A stretch of 64,000 nucleotides of DNA from Eutrigla gurnardus. Its lineage: Eukaryota > Chordata > Actinopteri > Perciformes > Triglidae. Positions 22,461 to 34,790 of this stretch are shown one piece after another; the first letter of the stretch is position 1; every line of letters starts with the position of its first letter. Below the pieces are notes generated by a model. That model did not search any database. It was not told where the DNA came from and worked only from the letters and a program-made list of their open reading frames with translations. Made by a program: the position numbers and the translations under genes. The stretch covers positions 10,705,120 through 10,769,119 of the forward strand of contig OY741267.1 of NCBI GenBank assembly GCA_963514095.1, given 5' to 3'.

Positions 22461-24599
22461 TCTCAATATTTAATACTACGTCACTAGCTCTGGCTCTTGC
22501 ATAGTCACCTGCATGCATTCAGTTTGTCCACCACCAAAAAAGATCCTTATTAACTGGCAATACTTTGCATTGTATGCCTGCTGAGCGACACGTATAAAAA
22601 GGAGCAATTTGTGAATGAAACCAATAGATTGTGATTTTGGAGATAATTTGGGACTATTTCATGACGATAGGGCTGGGCTGAGTTTCAGTACTGGAACAGC
22701 TGTTGCAGGAGAAAGCTCCTGTTTTGTGAGATCGGGTGTGAAATGGGGAAGTTACTTTTTTGGAGCAGTGGCAACTGTTTTATGTTGTTTGACAGAGCCG
22801 TGTGAAGCTATAAATATTAAGTGTTGATTTTCTTTTGGCAGGAAAACCACAACAATTTGCCGTTTCACACTCGCGTTCTGTGGCCAACCTACCTGTGTGT
22901 GATTACAGAGTCCGTCACTGCAGCATGCGGGCCTGAAAGGAATGAGGAAGTGCCATGTTTCCATTTAGTGTCAAAGGAAGCATGACACTGTGAATCAAAT
23001 GGCTGCGCTCAAAGTTTATCTTGGTGCTGTTTACGCTGAGGTGGAGCCACAGTGCAGCAGAGGGTTTACAGGAAAGATGGAGGCGGCGTGACCATCATGA
23101 GGACTTTTCATTTCCCATCAACATCGTCATCTGCTGCCTCACAGTTTATATCTGACCGTCTTTTTATAGATGTTATCATGAGTACTACAGAGTCATAGTA
23201 TGTCCCCATGAGGATGGGGTCATGCCCTCTGTGTTTTCTTTAGGAAGTTGCTGGTTTTCGTGACCTGGCGGGGAAATGACACAGGGGCTGGCCATTTTTT
23301 TAAAAGGCCAACCCCTACATTTTTGTGTTCAGCATCTTATGACCATTTCCATAATAGTCTGCATCTGGTAATGGTTTAAAATGGTTTATTAGTGTTTTGC
23401 TATCCAGTATGTCTTGCATATGTCTTATCAGGGTCTCTAGAGAGATATTGTAAAACATATATTTGCCACTGTTGAGACAGTGGCATAAAATGGTGCAGTG
23501 GAAATCACCAAACAAGCAAATACCAGATCAGCATTAATCCACCATGGCATGTAATTCCCTATAAAGCACAAACAGACATTTTGTATGCAAAGTATCTAGA
23601 GGGCAAGACCTGATGCCAGCTCTTACATCAACATTAGCACTAACATGATTTTACAAATGCTTAACTCAAGTCTTTGACCCGGGGTTTGATGCGTCTTACA
23701 GTCAGAGTCTTTGCAGCGGGAGTACATGAAAATGAAAGTGGAATTGGCGGCCGGCCCCTCCTCGCGCCCCCGCTCGCTCCAGTCGCGTCGGAGGTCTGAC
23801 GACAATGCAACATGTCCTCGTCCTCGGCAGCTCTTTCACCATGAGCGCCATCTGTCACATCGAACCTCGTCTTTAAGGAAATTACAGCTCAAACCCAAAG
23901 CGACAACGTTATCTGATATGTACCCCGGCGGGGAATGAACTCAGCAATTGCAGCTTGCTCCCTGCTGAATCCCAAATCCACTAACCTACTCACTCGATCA
24001 CTTAATCACTCACATAGTCGTCCTTTTGGATTGGAAAACAAGTTGGCGATAGGTGAAGGTGCAATCTAGTCATATTTTTTTCCAGCAACCTGTCCTCTTA
24101 TCTGTGGAGGAGACGGATCTCGTCTTAAAAGCAGAGCAGACAGTGATGACATTTTCAGTTTGAGATTTCAATAGCCAAACAATTTCATTTCACATTGAAA
24201 ACTGGCACCTGTTATTGCAAAGCAATTGCTATGAATGAGGAACAGATTAAGGAGTATTCTTAGGGTTTTCCAGCTATATCAACTCCTGTGTTTACAAAGC
24301 AAGAACATTTTACAGAGATATAACTTGTGGTCTGGTTAAATAATAACCCCCCAAAATATGTGGCATTCCTGTCTCATGATTTCACAAGCCAAACATCAAT
24401 GGAGGCATTTTTGATATTGTGTGCAGGAATCAATTATTAACTGGTGCAGTGTGCATTATAGATCAACATGAACCTCATGAAAGTTCACAGTCCTGCTGGC
24501 TGCTGAACATGTTCTTTTTTATCAGCAGCAGCCATCTTGTTTCAGCCCCAAAGAGACCATGTAATAAATTGGGGGTTAAATGTAATATTTTCGGTCGCT
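22461..24599. other. Presumed intron, no gene seen
   Basis: A short hairpin occurs at 23,284-23,313 (GGGGCTGGCC with GGCCAACCCC). A CpG-richer patch at about 23,740-23,870 (GGCGGCCGGCCCCTCCTCGC) stands out from its AT-rich surroundings and could be regulatory. No coding frame with family features. Confidence 0.4.
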
Positions 24600-24735
24600 T
24601 ACTGAAAAAAACAAGATGGCGACTGCCAAAAAAACAAAATGGCGACGGCAAAAATGACCAAACCCTTCAAAACTGCAGTCCACAAACCAGTGGGTGACGT
24701 CATGGCGACTAGGTCCACTTCTTATTTACAGAGGG
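24600..24735 (-). repeat. Dispersed repeat family A, copy 3 (fragment)
   Basis: CAAGATGGCGACTGCC, AAATGGCGACGGCAAAAATG, CAGTCCACAAACCAGTGGGT and TGACGTCATGGCGACTAGGT match the complement of the start of copy 2 (6,358-6,450) and the end of copy 4. The ORF at 24,419-24,697 passes through it and is not a gene. Confidence 0.7.
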
Positions 24736-27700
24736 TGTCTGACTGTTTAGCTGATGCTCCACTGTCCCCCAGCTAGACTGTAACTTGTCTTCCTGCTGAG
24801 CAGGTAGTGTACACTGGCTACTGTGATTGCTTTTTCTCTGAAAACATCGCCATGAGAGCAGTAAACCAGACATAGTCGACATAAAGATTAAAAAAGAGCT
24901 GAAACTCACTTTAAAGCTCCTATCAGCCAATAATGATATTTCATATCATATGTAAATCCTGCATTTTCACCAAATAGACTACATTTTGTTCATTTGAAGG
25001 ACACAAAGATGCATTTAAAGACCTCGACATGATAACAATCTGGACAAATAACATTGTATTCAGCAGTCACAATTAATATGTCTGAGCACTGTAGCCTTCA
25101 GCAACTATCAGCGTCTCCCATCCTCTTCTCTGTTTTTACCTTTCTGTGCAAATCTTTAAGGACTGCCAAGTCTGGAAAACGTTACGGGCGCTGCTCTCTA
25201 TGTGAATCTTAAACACTCCAGAGACTTTTCTCCAGAGAGTCTGAAAATAACGAGATGGTACAACAGAGTTTAGACTCGTAGGTGCTTGGCCTCCTCGCGA
25301 CTGTGTTGCAGTCCCAGTTCTGTCAGCTCCCATCAACGAGAGAGAAACTGGAGACGAGAAGAAAATTACAAGAATATCTCTCAACAGGTTTTTTAGTGAG
25401 ACGTGATCAAGGGCTTGTCTGACACACTCAGAGATGTGTGTGCTGCAACATTAGACTGAGGAGGTGGACAGTTTGCTACATTCGTGGTTCATTTAACGGT
25501 GTAGATTTAGGTTTATTTCAATATTGCTCTGTTGTATTAGTCAATATTTGACAATATCTGATGCATTGGAAGCAGAAGCTTAACTCATTCTAATTTGAAT
25601 TATGTCTAAAAGTAAAATATTTTTTTGAATATTTTTCAGATGAAAATGTTTAAATATATATATATATATATTTTTTAATATTTGCATTATTTCTTTTTAT
25701 TTTTGTTTACTTCATTTAAATATTTATATATATATAATTATTGAAATATATTACATTTAAAACTCTTTAAGGTTTAATTCATTGAATAAAGTATATAACA
25801 TATTTTGTATTTGTCAATTTTTCAACATCCCTGAGGTCTTAACAGCAGAATTAAAATTAATTCTGATAGTACTAGTTTATTTAATTAAGGATCAATTACA
25901 TGAAATAGAAGTAATCTAAACCAAAAAATTGCATATTTAATTGAATAAAATAAGGATCCAAATTAAATTAAATGAAAATCAATGTCATTTACTTTAATAA
26001 CAGTAATCAAACTTGATTGTGCCTCTCCATTTGAAACATTAGAATGAATAATAATCTGAATTATTGTAGCTTAACCTTAAACAACAAGCTCAACGTTGTT
26101 TATCTGAATTTGTCATTTTGCTACTTGCTCAGCTATAACCCAGTTGATACGGGAAAGACCAATTAGAGGCTGTCTAGACTCTGTGCCCCGTGTCCTCAGC
26201 CTGCCTGCATGGTGCTGGATGATGTGTGTCTTGGCTCTCACCCCCCTGTGGCTCTCTTTTTGGGGTTAGCTGGAGTTTAGATTCGACGTTGTCCTGTCTC
26301 CTCGTCTGGTTTGCCACCCAGCGTCTCTGACTGCAGGGTTGCCCTCTCTCTCTCTCCTTCTCGCTGTCTCACTGTTATGGCTGGGGACAGTGGACGCCCG
26401 CCACGGCCAATTTGGCTCCACCGGCGTCTGGCCGCTGGCTGCCGACGCTCTGATGACAGGGGTCATTTAGATGCGACGCTGAGAAGGCCAGTTTAGCCAA
26501 AGCAGCCAGACACACGGACAGAGGAATGGAGGAGAACGCGGCTGAATGTCTGAGTCTGCAGGAGATATGTCTGCAGTTGTGTTGTTAGATCGAAGCCCGA
26601 AGCCACTTTTAACCGAGAGTCTATGTATTTGAAGCTGAGTGCTTTCACCCAAAAGTCTGCTTTCTTCAGTTTGATGATTGTGGAAACCAGGCGGAGGATT
26701 ATAAACACAAGTCACATGCAGTTAATTCCTTAGATACTTCTGGTGACCGGTCATCCCTCCAGGGGGCATTTTGGAAGAAGAGGAAGTTCTTCTCGTCATC
26801 ACACTTCAGAATAAAAGTAAGTCCTTTCCTGTAAGACATAAAGAGAGGATGCAGGAAAAGCTTGTCGTTCACTATTTACCTGTGACAAAACCATGTAAAG
26901 GCAAATAACCACAGGGGTCTCGCCCTCCAGGTCCAGAAGCTTTTGTTTAGTCTGCATCCTCACTAATGAATGAAATGCCCTGCAATGCACACACGTATGT
27001 ATAAGTGGATTATGAGAGACTGTGCACATTCATGTAAAAGACCACCTGTCCTACAAAGGAGCAGCACATAGAACATGTTTCTGTTGTAGTCGTTATGCAT
27101 GACTTTTTGGTCTCTTTGTAGTACCAGTATACCAGTATCTCATGTACTCATAGAACTGCTCCGATACAACCCTAATACCTTTACAATTAGCCTCTCGTCA
27201 GCGGCCCTGACACTTTGGGCTCCTGTTCAGTAATCTATCCATGCATGTAGATCTCACCTGGTTACGTTGCAGTTGAGAGAAACTCCCTGAACTTTGTAAA
27301 CCCACCTGTACAAGCACCTTTGTTGTAGATTGAACATGAAAATGTTCAGATTACAGCTGTACAGTATTGGATACGCAGGTAATGGGAACTAAGGGTTTGG
27401 TATTCTCAAAGAGGGAAGTGTTCGTGTTACATGTTTGCTCCGCGTGGGCAGCAGCATTTGATCCGTTCGTCTCATCCTTGTGAACCTACTGCTCCTCTTT
27501 AAACCTCTGAGGGGATATTTCCCTCTGTTCATGCGTCAGATTTATGGAAAGATATTAAAGATGATTCCAGTGACGGTGCTTTATGTTTTCCTGTGCGCTG
27601 GGATCAAGCTGGTAAGGCGGATCATAAACATCACAGAAAAGTCCCCAGAAAGCAGTCAGGAGTTATTACCGCCATCTCGGGCCTCAGAGGCAGAACGCCT

Positions 27701-30700
27701 AGAGCCTCGGAAGTTTATGTCCTCACTTGCGATCGACTGAGTATTTTACAAAACTTAAAAAAATCTAACAAACACTCTGTAACACATAAATGTAATAAAC
27801 CATGTCACTAGAGTCATTCCACTGTCATGGATAAAAAAAACAGCAAGACAAAACCAAACGCAGCACACTGAACTGCAGGCTGCAGAGCTTTACCTTATTT
27901 GACTCATCCTGGTCTTTAGACTGAAGACTGGCAATGCAGACAAAAAATAGGCTGAAGGAGCCTTTTAGTTCCTTAAAAAGTATCTCGGGCAAAAAAAACT
28001 GGATCTTCCTGGTAGAAATGCGGATTGAGTAAATATCTAATCTCTGCAACATAAATTATATTCTGTATTTGAATAAGGGTAAAACAATGGCTGCCTAAAA
28101 TGGAGGAAGCTGTGTTGATAACTAATGGTAGTGATGTAAAATATGTGCACAGTTTGCCGCTAATGAGCTAAATCGTGATAAAAGACGAGTCTTTTAAAAC
28201 CCAATTCCCATTGGAGTCCCATTCCGGGCTCTTTCTCAGAAATGTCACTCGGCTCCGATCCGTTCTTCTCACCCGTGCAGCCCTGCAGAGATATTGATTG
28301 ATGTTGGACTATGTCTGGCTCGGAGTGGAAGCCGGGGGGCCCCAGGGGTACGTGCAGACAGATGGAAAGGAGGATGGTGTGGGACGCTGGGAGGGCAGAG
28401 CTGCCGGCGGTGGGCTTAAAGCTGCAGTGCTATTGATCGACACGAGATACAGAGCCTTCCAAAGCTGAGCTGAAACAATAGCCAGCTAGTTTTGGTGGCC
28501 AAATGAAGCCTCTATCCATGTATGATATGGGCAGATTATATCTACCTCCACAGTATTTGTAGCAATCTCAATGGAGTTGGACGATGCTTCAGGAAAAAAG
28601 CAGTAATTAGACGCATCCCTGATCCCATATTGAACCCCACCCCAGAAAAATGATCTCTTCCTCCAATGCTTTAGTTGTTTCAAGGTTATGGGAAGATTGG
28701 CAGGTCGACCTTTCAGCCATGAAATCTTCGTAATTCCATCAGCACGTTTGTTCCGAGATTATAATGACATCAAATACTACACATGGGAAGTGTAGATCAA
28801 AATTGTATTGTAGTTCCTCCGGTCTGATCATGTAACAGAAATTTGAGAACAACTTGATGCAGATGGCAATCAGGATATGAAAAGAATGGAAATGCAGAAG
28901 AGGAATGATGAAGTCAGACGTTGCACTGTTGCATGATGTAGGCCTTTCTGGGTAGTCAGATACATGTAAGATGTAAATGTGATACAAACACACAGATCTC
29001 CAACCAGTCAGGAGCTAGTCTGATGTCAATTAACTCGTAACGTATAGAGCCCAGAGAGAACCAAGAGAACATATTGTCATCTGTATTGTGGCTGTTTATT
29101 GTGTCTGTTGAGGTTCATCTAAATTGTTCAGGTGGAACAAGGTCTGAAAAACCAAATATATATATATCAAATTTGGCAGCATCATTTTCTTGACTTGAAA
29201 TGTACAATGCCAAAACATTTTCTTTCTGGTGACTGTTTACACAAACTACAGAAAAGTGAAATATATCTTTAAAAAAAATATAGCAATAGAAATATTAGAA
29301 AGCCTTATATTATACACAATATGTGAGATGATTGCTAATGACACAATCCTAACGCAGTCAGAAAGTGAATATTATTAAGAGTATGTAAAGCATGTTTCCA
29401 CACTACATGCTCAAGCTGTTGACCTCCACTAGTACTATTTTATAAATAGCTGAGATCTATTTGCATATATTTATTAGTTGCCTAACTAGTATCAAGAACA
29501 GCAAAGGGCATGCAGGTTATGTCTAATTTAGTTTAATGTGGATTTTCATCACATGACATTTCCTGTAATTCCTTTGTGTTGCTTCACAACCCTCCGTTGA
29601 CACCGAGCACCCGTTCAGGATTTCCAGGTATTCTATTGTTCTCTCTGTGTGCTTTAAACTGCCATACATGATCGATAACATGCAAACACAACTGAGAACA
29701 CAAAGTCCTTCGTCCTCACCATAACACAGTCCACGATACTACAAACGGTGGTAATGACTGAGTGTACCATGTGTAATGACTTATTAAAATCAGATTTTTA
29801 TACTGTCTATTGTTTGAATTAATAGATTCACGCTGAAAAGACAGTGTAGCACATTCACATTTGGGCCAAAACCTCTAGGTTTTATTGATTTAATTCATCG
29901 GGGTGCCCAGTTTGCATAGGTTGCCAGGTCAAATGTGAACAAGTAATCCAAGTATATGACTGGTGAATCAAAAAGTAGAGTATAAAAACACCCAGCTTGC
30001 CAGGCGGGTGGGCCGTCTCATTTAAATTCAGCAGCGCCTCCGAGGAAAGATGCAGAGACGAGATCACGATTCCTTTGAAAGCATGCAAACCGAGTACTTG
30101 ACAGCTCTTGAAGTCTCCTGTCTTAACAGCGTGTATCTGAGGCTGGGCGGCAGCGGCGCTGTGTGTTGGGAGGAAGGAATATTGGCAGGAGCCTGTGATG
30201 GAGTGGAAGATAGAGCCGGCTGTCACAACAGTTTGGGACAAGTCCCTTTGAAATGACAGGGAGGACTAATACGTCCACCCTGCGTCGTCTCCGACTCCAC
30301 TCAGGGTCCATTTTGATTTGTGGTTTATGATGTGCACTTTATTGCAGCTTATCTTACATGTAACAGTGTGCTCTCCAGCTCAAAATGGCTGCCGTATGGA
30401 CTGATTAGAGAGGAAGGCAGACGTTGCTGTAAGGCCCTCAGTGAGGGACCATGAAGCAACAGCTTTCCAGATGGAAAAAACACAAATATGTAAAAAACTT
30501 AACTCGGCTAAGGACAGTAATCTAAGTAGATTGATATAAATGCAGTCATTGATATTCCACAAGGTGTCCTGCAAAGCTAGTCTGACTGGATAATTAGAAA
30601 GCACCTTTTGTTTCAACAATCTTTAGGAGAAAATGCACTACACTGAATGTTTCATGGAGATGAATGAGTTGAGTCGTTGATATTCCGCCGACTCTCCGCA

Positions 30701-31410
30701 GACACTAATTTGCATCCGCATGCCCTTGTAGCTGGAAAACACTGCAGTTCATTTGGAAGATAGTATTTTTTCAGCACTCTTGATTTATTATGGCCTGAAT
30801 ACAATTGACCCAACAAGCTTGCTGACAATGCTAAACACTGTCTCGGTGTTGGAGCCAATTGACCAGTATTCATGGGCATTTTTATATTTGCATAATGTGG
30901 GTGCAGAGTTGGAACTCTAAAGATTAATAACAACTTGCATGGTCAACATAGATCTATAGCCATTAACACCTGGTTTAATTACCTTGAACAATTGACTTTG
31001 GCTTTGGCTAACTTGAGCTTTTTCAGTCACTTTTCAATGTGTGAAACCTGATGATCTTTGAATGGAAACACTGTCCGGCTAACTGAATAAATGTTACTTT
31101 TCTTTTTAAAAAGTAGAAGCTGCATTGACGAGGGCCATACTACAGACTTGTGCATTTATCAGACAATAAAACATTTTCCTGGCAATTACAAGTTAACCTA
31201 GCGTGCTAGAATACAGCTAGCTATAGCTAACAAACTAAAAGTGAGACAGCTGACTAAATTGAAGTGGGGATAGATGGTTCAGTTACTTTAAATACAATAT
31301 ATGTATTCTTTTTTTAATGTACATTAATAATGTCAGTTAACCAAGCTGCAAGCAAAACATTATTATAACATCATGTGGCACTTCAGGATTTGAAAAGTGA
31401 GGCCAAAAAA
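24736..31410. other. Presumed intron, mostly unique DNA
   Basis: No gene recognised. 25,560-26,080 is very AT-rich, with short TATATA runs. Three patches are GC-richer and look like ordinary unique vertebrate regulatory DNA, by appearance only: about 26,200-26,720, 28,200-28,440 and 29,980-30,300. The 30,530-30,940 stretch contains an octamer module (listed separately). Short open frames throughout are chance. Confidence 0.4.
30673..30716 (+). promoter_or_regulatory. Octamer-containing module 1
   Basis: GTCGTTGATAT is followed after about 20 bp by CTAATTTGCATC, which contains the POU-factor octamer ATTTGCAT. The same two words with similar spacing recur at 33,026-33,068. A related GTCATTGATATTCC is at about 30,545. 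No conservation data are available. Confidence 0.35.
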
Positions 31411-31800
31411 GTCTGATTGCATCGAAGTCTATGAGAAAATTACCCTACTTCTCTCTTGATTAATTATCTCAGTAAATATTGTAAACATGTGTTCATGGTC
31501 TCAGTCTCTATCAAGTCCTCTTTAATACAGCATGATGTTAATTTAGTAAATCCCATTACATGTCCCATTACAGTCAAATAGACCATGAAGCAGTTGACCA
31601 TGTTTTTGTCTTTAACTTTAACCCTTTCAGAGTGTGTTTTCACTTCATGAAAGTTGATTGGAACATTTTGGCAGCCTCCAAACGGCGAAAGTCAAAAACC
31701 AAGATTGCAACGTCCAAAATGTTGAACGCAAAGCCTCAAAACAGGAGTTCACAAATCAATGGGTGATATCACGATAACTATGTCAACTTCTTATATATCG
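31411..31800 (-). repeat. Dispersed repeat family A, copy 4
   Basis: ATTATCTCAGTAAATATTGT, CATGGTCTCAGTCTCTATCA and CAGCATGATGTTAATTTAGT match the complement of 6,680-6,790. GGGTGATATCACGATAACTA and GTCAACTTCTTATATA form the outer end. The ORF at 31,560-31,766 lies inside it. Confidence 0.7.
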
Positions 31801-34611
31801 ACCGGTTAATATCGACTAGTGTACACTAGCTGACACTAGCTTTTACAAGAATTAGTAAGCCATGCACATGAAACAGTAAAACAATATTTCACAGCTGCAA
31901 GGGTCCAAGTAGCATAAAATCACATCACCAGCTCCTGTTTCCGATGATGCCTGTTTAAGTGTCTAAATCCAAATTATACGGCAGCTCTGGAATGCACCTC
32001 CAAGTGGAACATAACTGTGTCCACAAGTACCCAATGTACAGTAGTGCTGGCCTCCACTTACCATCCAGTATTCCACATCCATTAAACTCAATGGCTGACC
32101 TGAAAAGGCCGACTAGCTGACAAAAACCATGAAAACATAAAATCAGTCACTGAATGATCAAACAGTGCAGATACTAACTCAAGTAAGCCATACTCCCTAT
32201 CTATTGAGAACTGTGTAGTTCAGACAATCAGCCATTCTAACTGACCATTACATCCACATTGAGGACATCCAATATGGCGCCCAGAGGATGCATTATGTCA
32301 GCTGAAAGCAGTCATAACATTAACAAAGACAACACAGAACAGCTGATCCATGACAAAAACTGTGCTTCTGTAAGACGGACACAATACTGGTCATTGTGTT
32401 GGTGTAGACAGTTTTCTGGGAGTGAGCAGACAATGTGCTCTATCTGACAGGAAGTGAGAATGCTTACATGCATATAAAACACATCAGTACTTGGAAATGA
32501 GTCACGGTTTAGTTAAGTCCAAAGGTTACTGGAAACACATGAATCATTCCTCCAAAAGGTGGCATTCAGCTGTTATTAGATTACATAGATGTAGCTTCCA
32601 AGTGTTTCAGGTGTTAAAAAGACAAGTAATTATAAAGTGTGTAGGTATTAATGTTGTCAATGTATCATACATTGAATTTCATTTCGGATTTACAGAATTA
32701 AACTACACTGAATAATCAGGCTGCTTCCAAATCCACTTTACATATTTCACATATATGGAGAAAAGAAATGACGATATGACTCATCAAAAAGGATTGCACA
32801 TTGAGTGGTTTTCATAATTGATGACAAAATGCTCAATTATCATCCAGATGCAATACTGACTGTACACCTGGCAACAAAGCCAGACATTGTCTGTCCAGTT
32901 CTATAAGAGCACAGACTTACCTCGTCCTTCTATAATTAGATGCATTTCCATCGCTTTTTCATGTGTCGTCCTTCACGCAGCTGAAAAGGACTGTTTAAAT
33001 GAATATTTTATGGAAAACAATACATAGTCATTGATATGCTGCAGCCACGCTAGCCGCTAATTTGCATCACCAAGTAAGGAAGGCTATTCATTATGCTTTG
33101 ACGTTTTCTATTTTCACACTTGACACATCGGGATGGAAAGGCTTGCTTTGTGTATCTTTTGAGTATAAAATGACACATTTCTAAATGTATAGCTTTAATT
33201 ATGGCAAATGCAGTCCAGCGCTGCCCATATGCATGCCACACAGAGTAGATCCTCCACTTAACGGTAAGTATAACATTGCAGCATCGGTTAAGCCGTCTGA
33301 TTGAGAACTTCAGCTTGTGTTTGGTTCCCCTTTGGAAACCAAGAGACTATATTAATGAATTGATTATAAATGAATCACTCTGGCACATTAGCTGGTATGA
33401 AAACACCAGGCTGTTTTGGCTACACTTTGCAGCACTCTTAATTGAGAGGATTCAGAGCGCCTTTGACAGATTGAGTGGACTGCAGTGCATTGCATGATTT
33501 AGTAGATGGAGGGGCAAGCTGCCAGGCTGAAAACATTCGGAGGGTTGGCAGCATCGAGAGCTCCACTCGAAGGAAAAGGCAGAGGGCAGCGCTTCAATTA
33601 TCGCTGTCTACATACAGTGTTTGGTTCAATAGTCACTGATATGTAATTGAGTTACAGTGTGGGTGTTGAATTGGCGACTTCTGAAAGCCGATTGCTCAAT
33701 GGTGAGGCATGTTGAGGGTTGTTGACACATTGGTTTTGTGCACATTTATTTTTCATCTTTTTCTAAAGCTGCAGTAAGCATTACTTAATGAACCAAATGA
33801 CTATGTGCCCCATGCAAGGTGCTTCTCTTAGTGACAAGCAACAAAAAACTCACTATTGGACTTACAGTCATCATGTGGACACAAACACGATTCCAATGTT
33901 CCATGTTTCTCTGCGTTTGCTGGATGTGTAAATAGGCCACTGTTTAGGCCGTTTGCTAATGTATTCTACCCACTCACTAAAAGCATGCAGATATGGAAAA
34001 CCACCTTCTTTAGGTTCTGGTTGCCATCTTTGTTGGTAGACGTTCTTGCACTCTCTACTTCGTTTGCCAAACTGCATGTGCACGCTAATGTACGTCATCA
34101 TCGCTAACTGTAATGTATAATCCAGCATCAGGATGGGCCTGTACAGTAGTGTTGACCATTCCGACTTGGTTTATTCTGCTATTAAATTCCTCTATTCATG
34201 TGTGTAGCTGGCTTCCCCATAAATATGAGTCACAGTGTGTAGAGGAAGCTTTTATCTGCGCACACAACCAGTTCCTCTCTGGTCGAGTCACCTCCGTGCG
34301 CAGTGAAACTGAAGAATCTCATCAGACTCTTTGTCACTCAGACAGGCCAAGTGATCAACCGGAACAAATGTGTGTCTCTGTAAGGCTGTCGGTGGTCAGT
34401 CCAAAGTGTCACATCTATTTGTCTGCATGCTCTATGTGTTTGTGTGTTTCGTGTGCATTTTTACATTTTTCTCTGGACAACTCTGGGTGATGATGACCTG
34501 ATCTGTATGAACAGCAAAAAGCTTTTTGGATGTTGCTGTTAGCACGGAGGGAGCAAAATAGTGGCAGTGCTTTGCTTTTGCCATTGAATTTTCAGTGGGC
34601 AATCGTGCACC
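31801..34611. other. Presumed intron, mostly unique DNA
   Basis: No gene recognised. 33,000-33,500 has the look of constrained non-coding DNA: low repeat content, the octamer module at 33,026-33,068, a second word CATATGCATGCC near 33,227, and ACTCTTAATTGAGAGGATTC near 33,433. This is an impression, not a test of conservation. Confidence 0.4.
33026..33068 (+). promoter_or_regulatory. Octamer-containing module 2
   Basis: GTCATTGATAT followed by CTAATTTGCATC about 19 bp later, in the same order and orientation as 30,673-30,716. The spacer sequences are different, so this is not a simple recent duplication. Confidence 0.35.
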
Positions 34612-34790
34612 CTGACTTATTTCGTGGCCACAAATTAATTAAAACGAGGGAACAAATTAACTAAAACGTGGCCACAAATTAACTAAAATGTGGGAACAAA
34701 TTGTATCTTGTGGCCACAAATTAATTAAAACGTAGGAATGAGTTGTATCTTGTGCGCTCTATGTAGTAAAACGTGGCCTCAATTTATATT
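34612..34790. repeat. Short tandem repeat of ACAAATTAACTAAAACGTGG type
   Basis: The block AAATTAACTAAAACGTGGCC with variants (AATTAAAACGAGGG, ACTAAAATGTGGG, AATTAAAACGTAGG) recurs every 25-30 bp, and TTGTATCTTGTG occurs twice. This is probably a fragment of a dispersed fish repeat. Confidence 0.7.

Noticed and set aside
34113..34490. 125-codon plus-strand frame
   Set aside because: Cys/Ser-rich chance frame without recognisable features.
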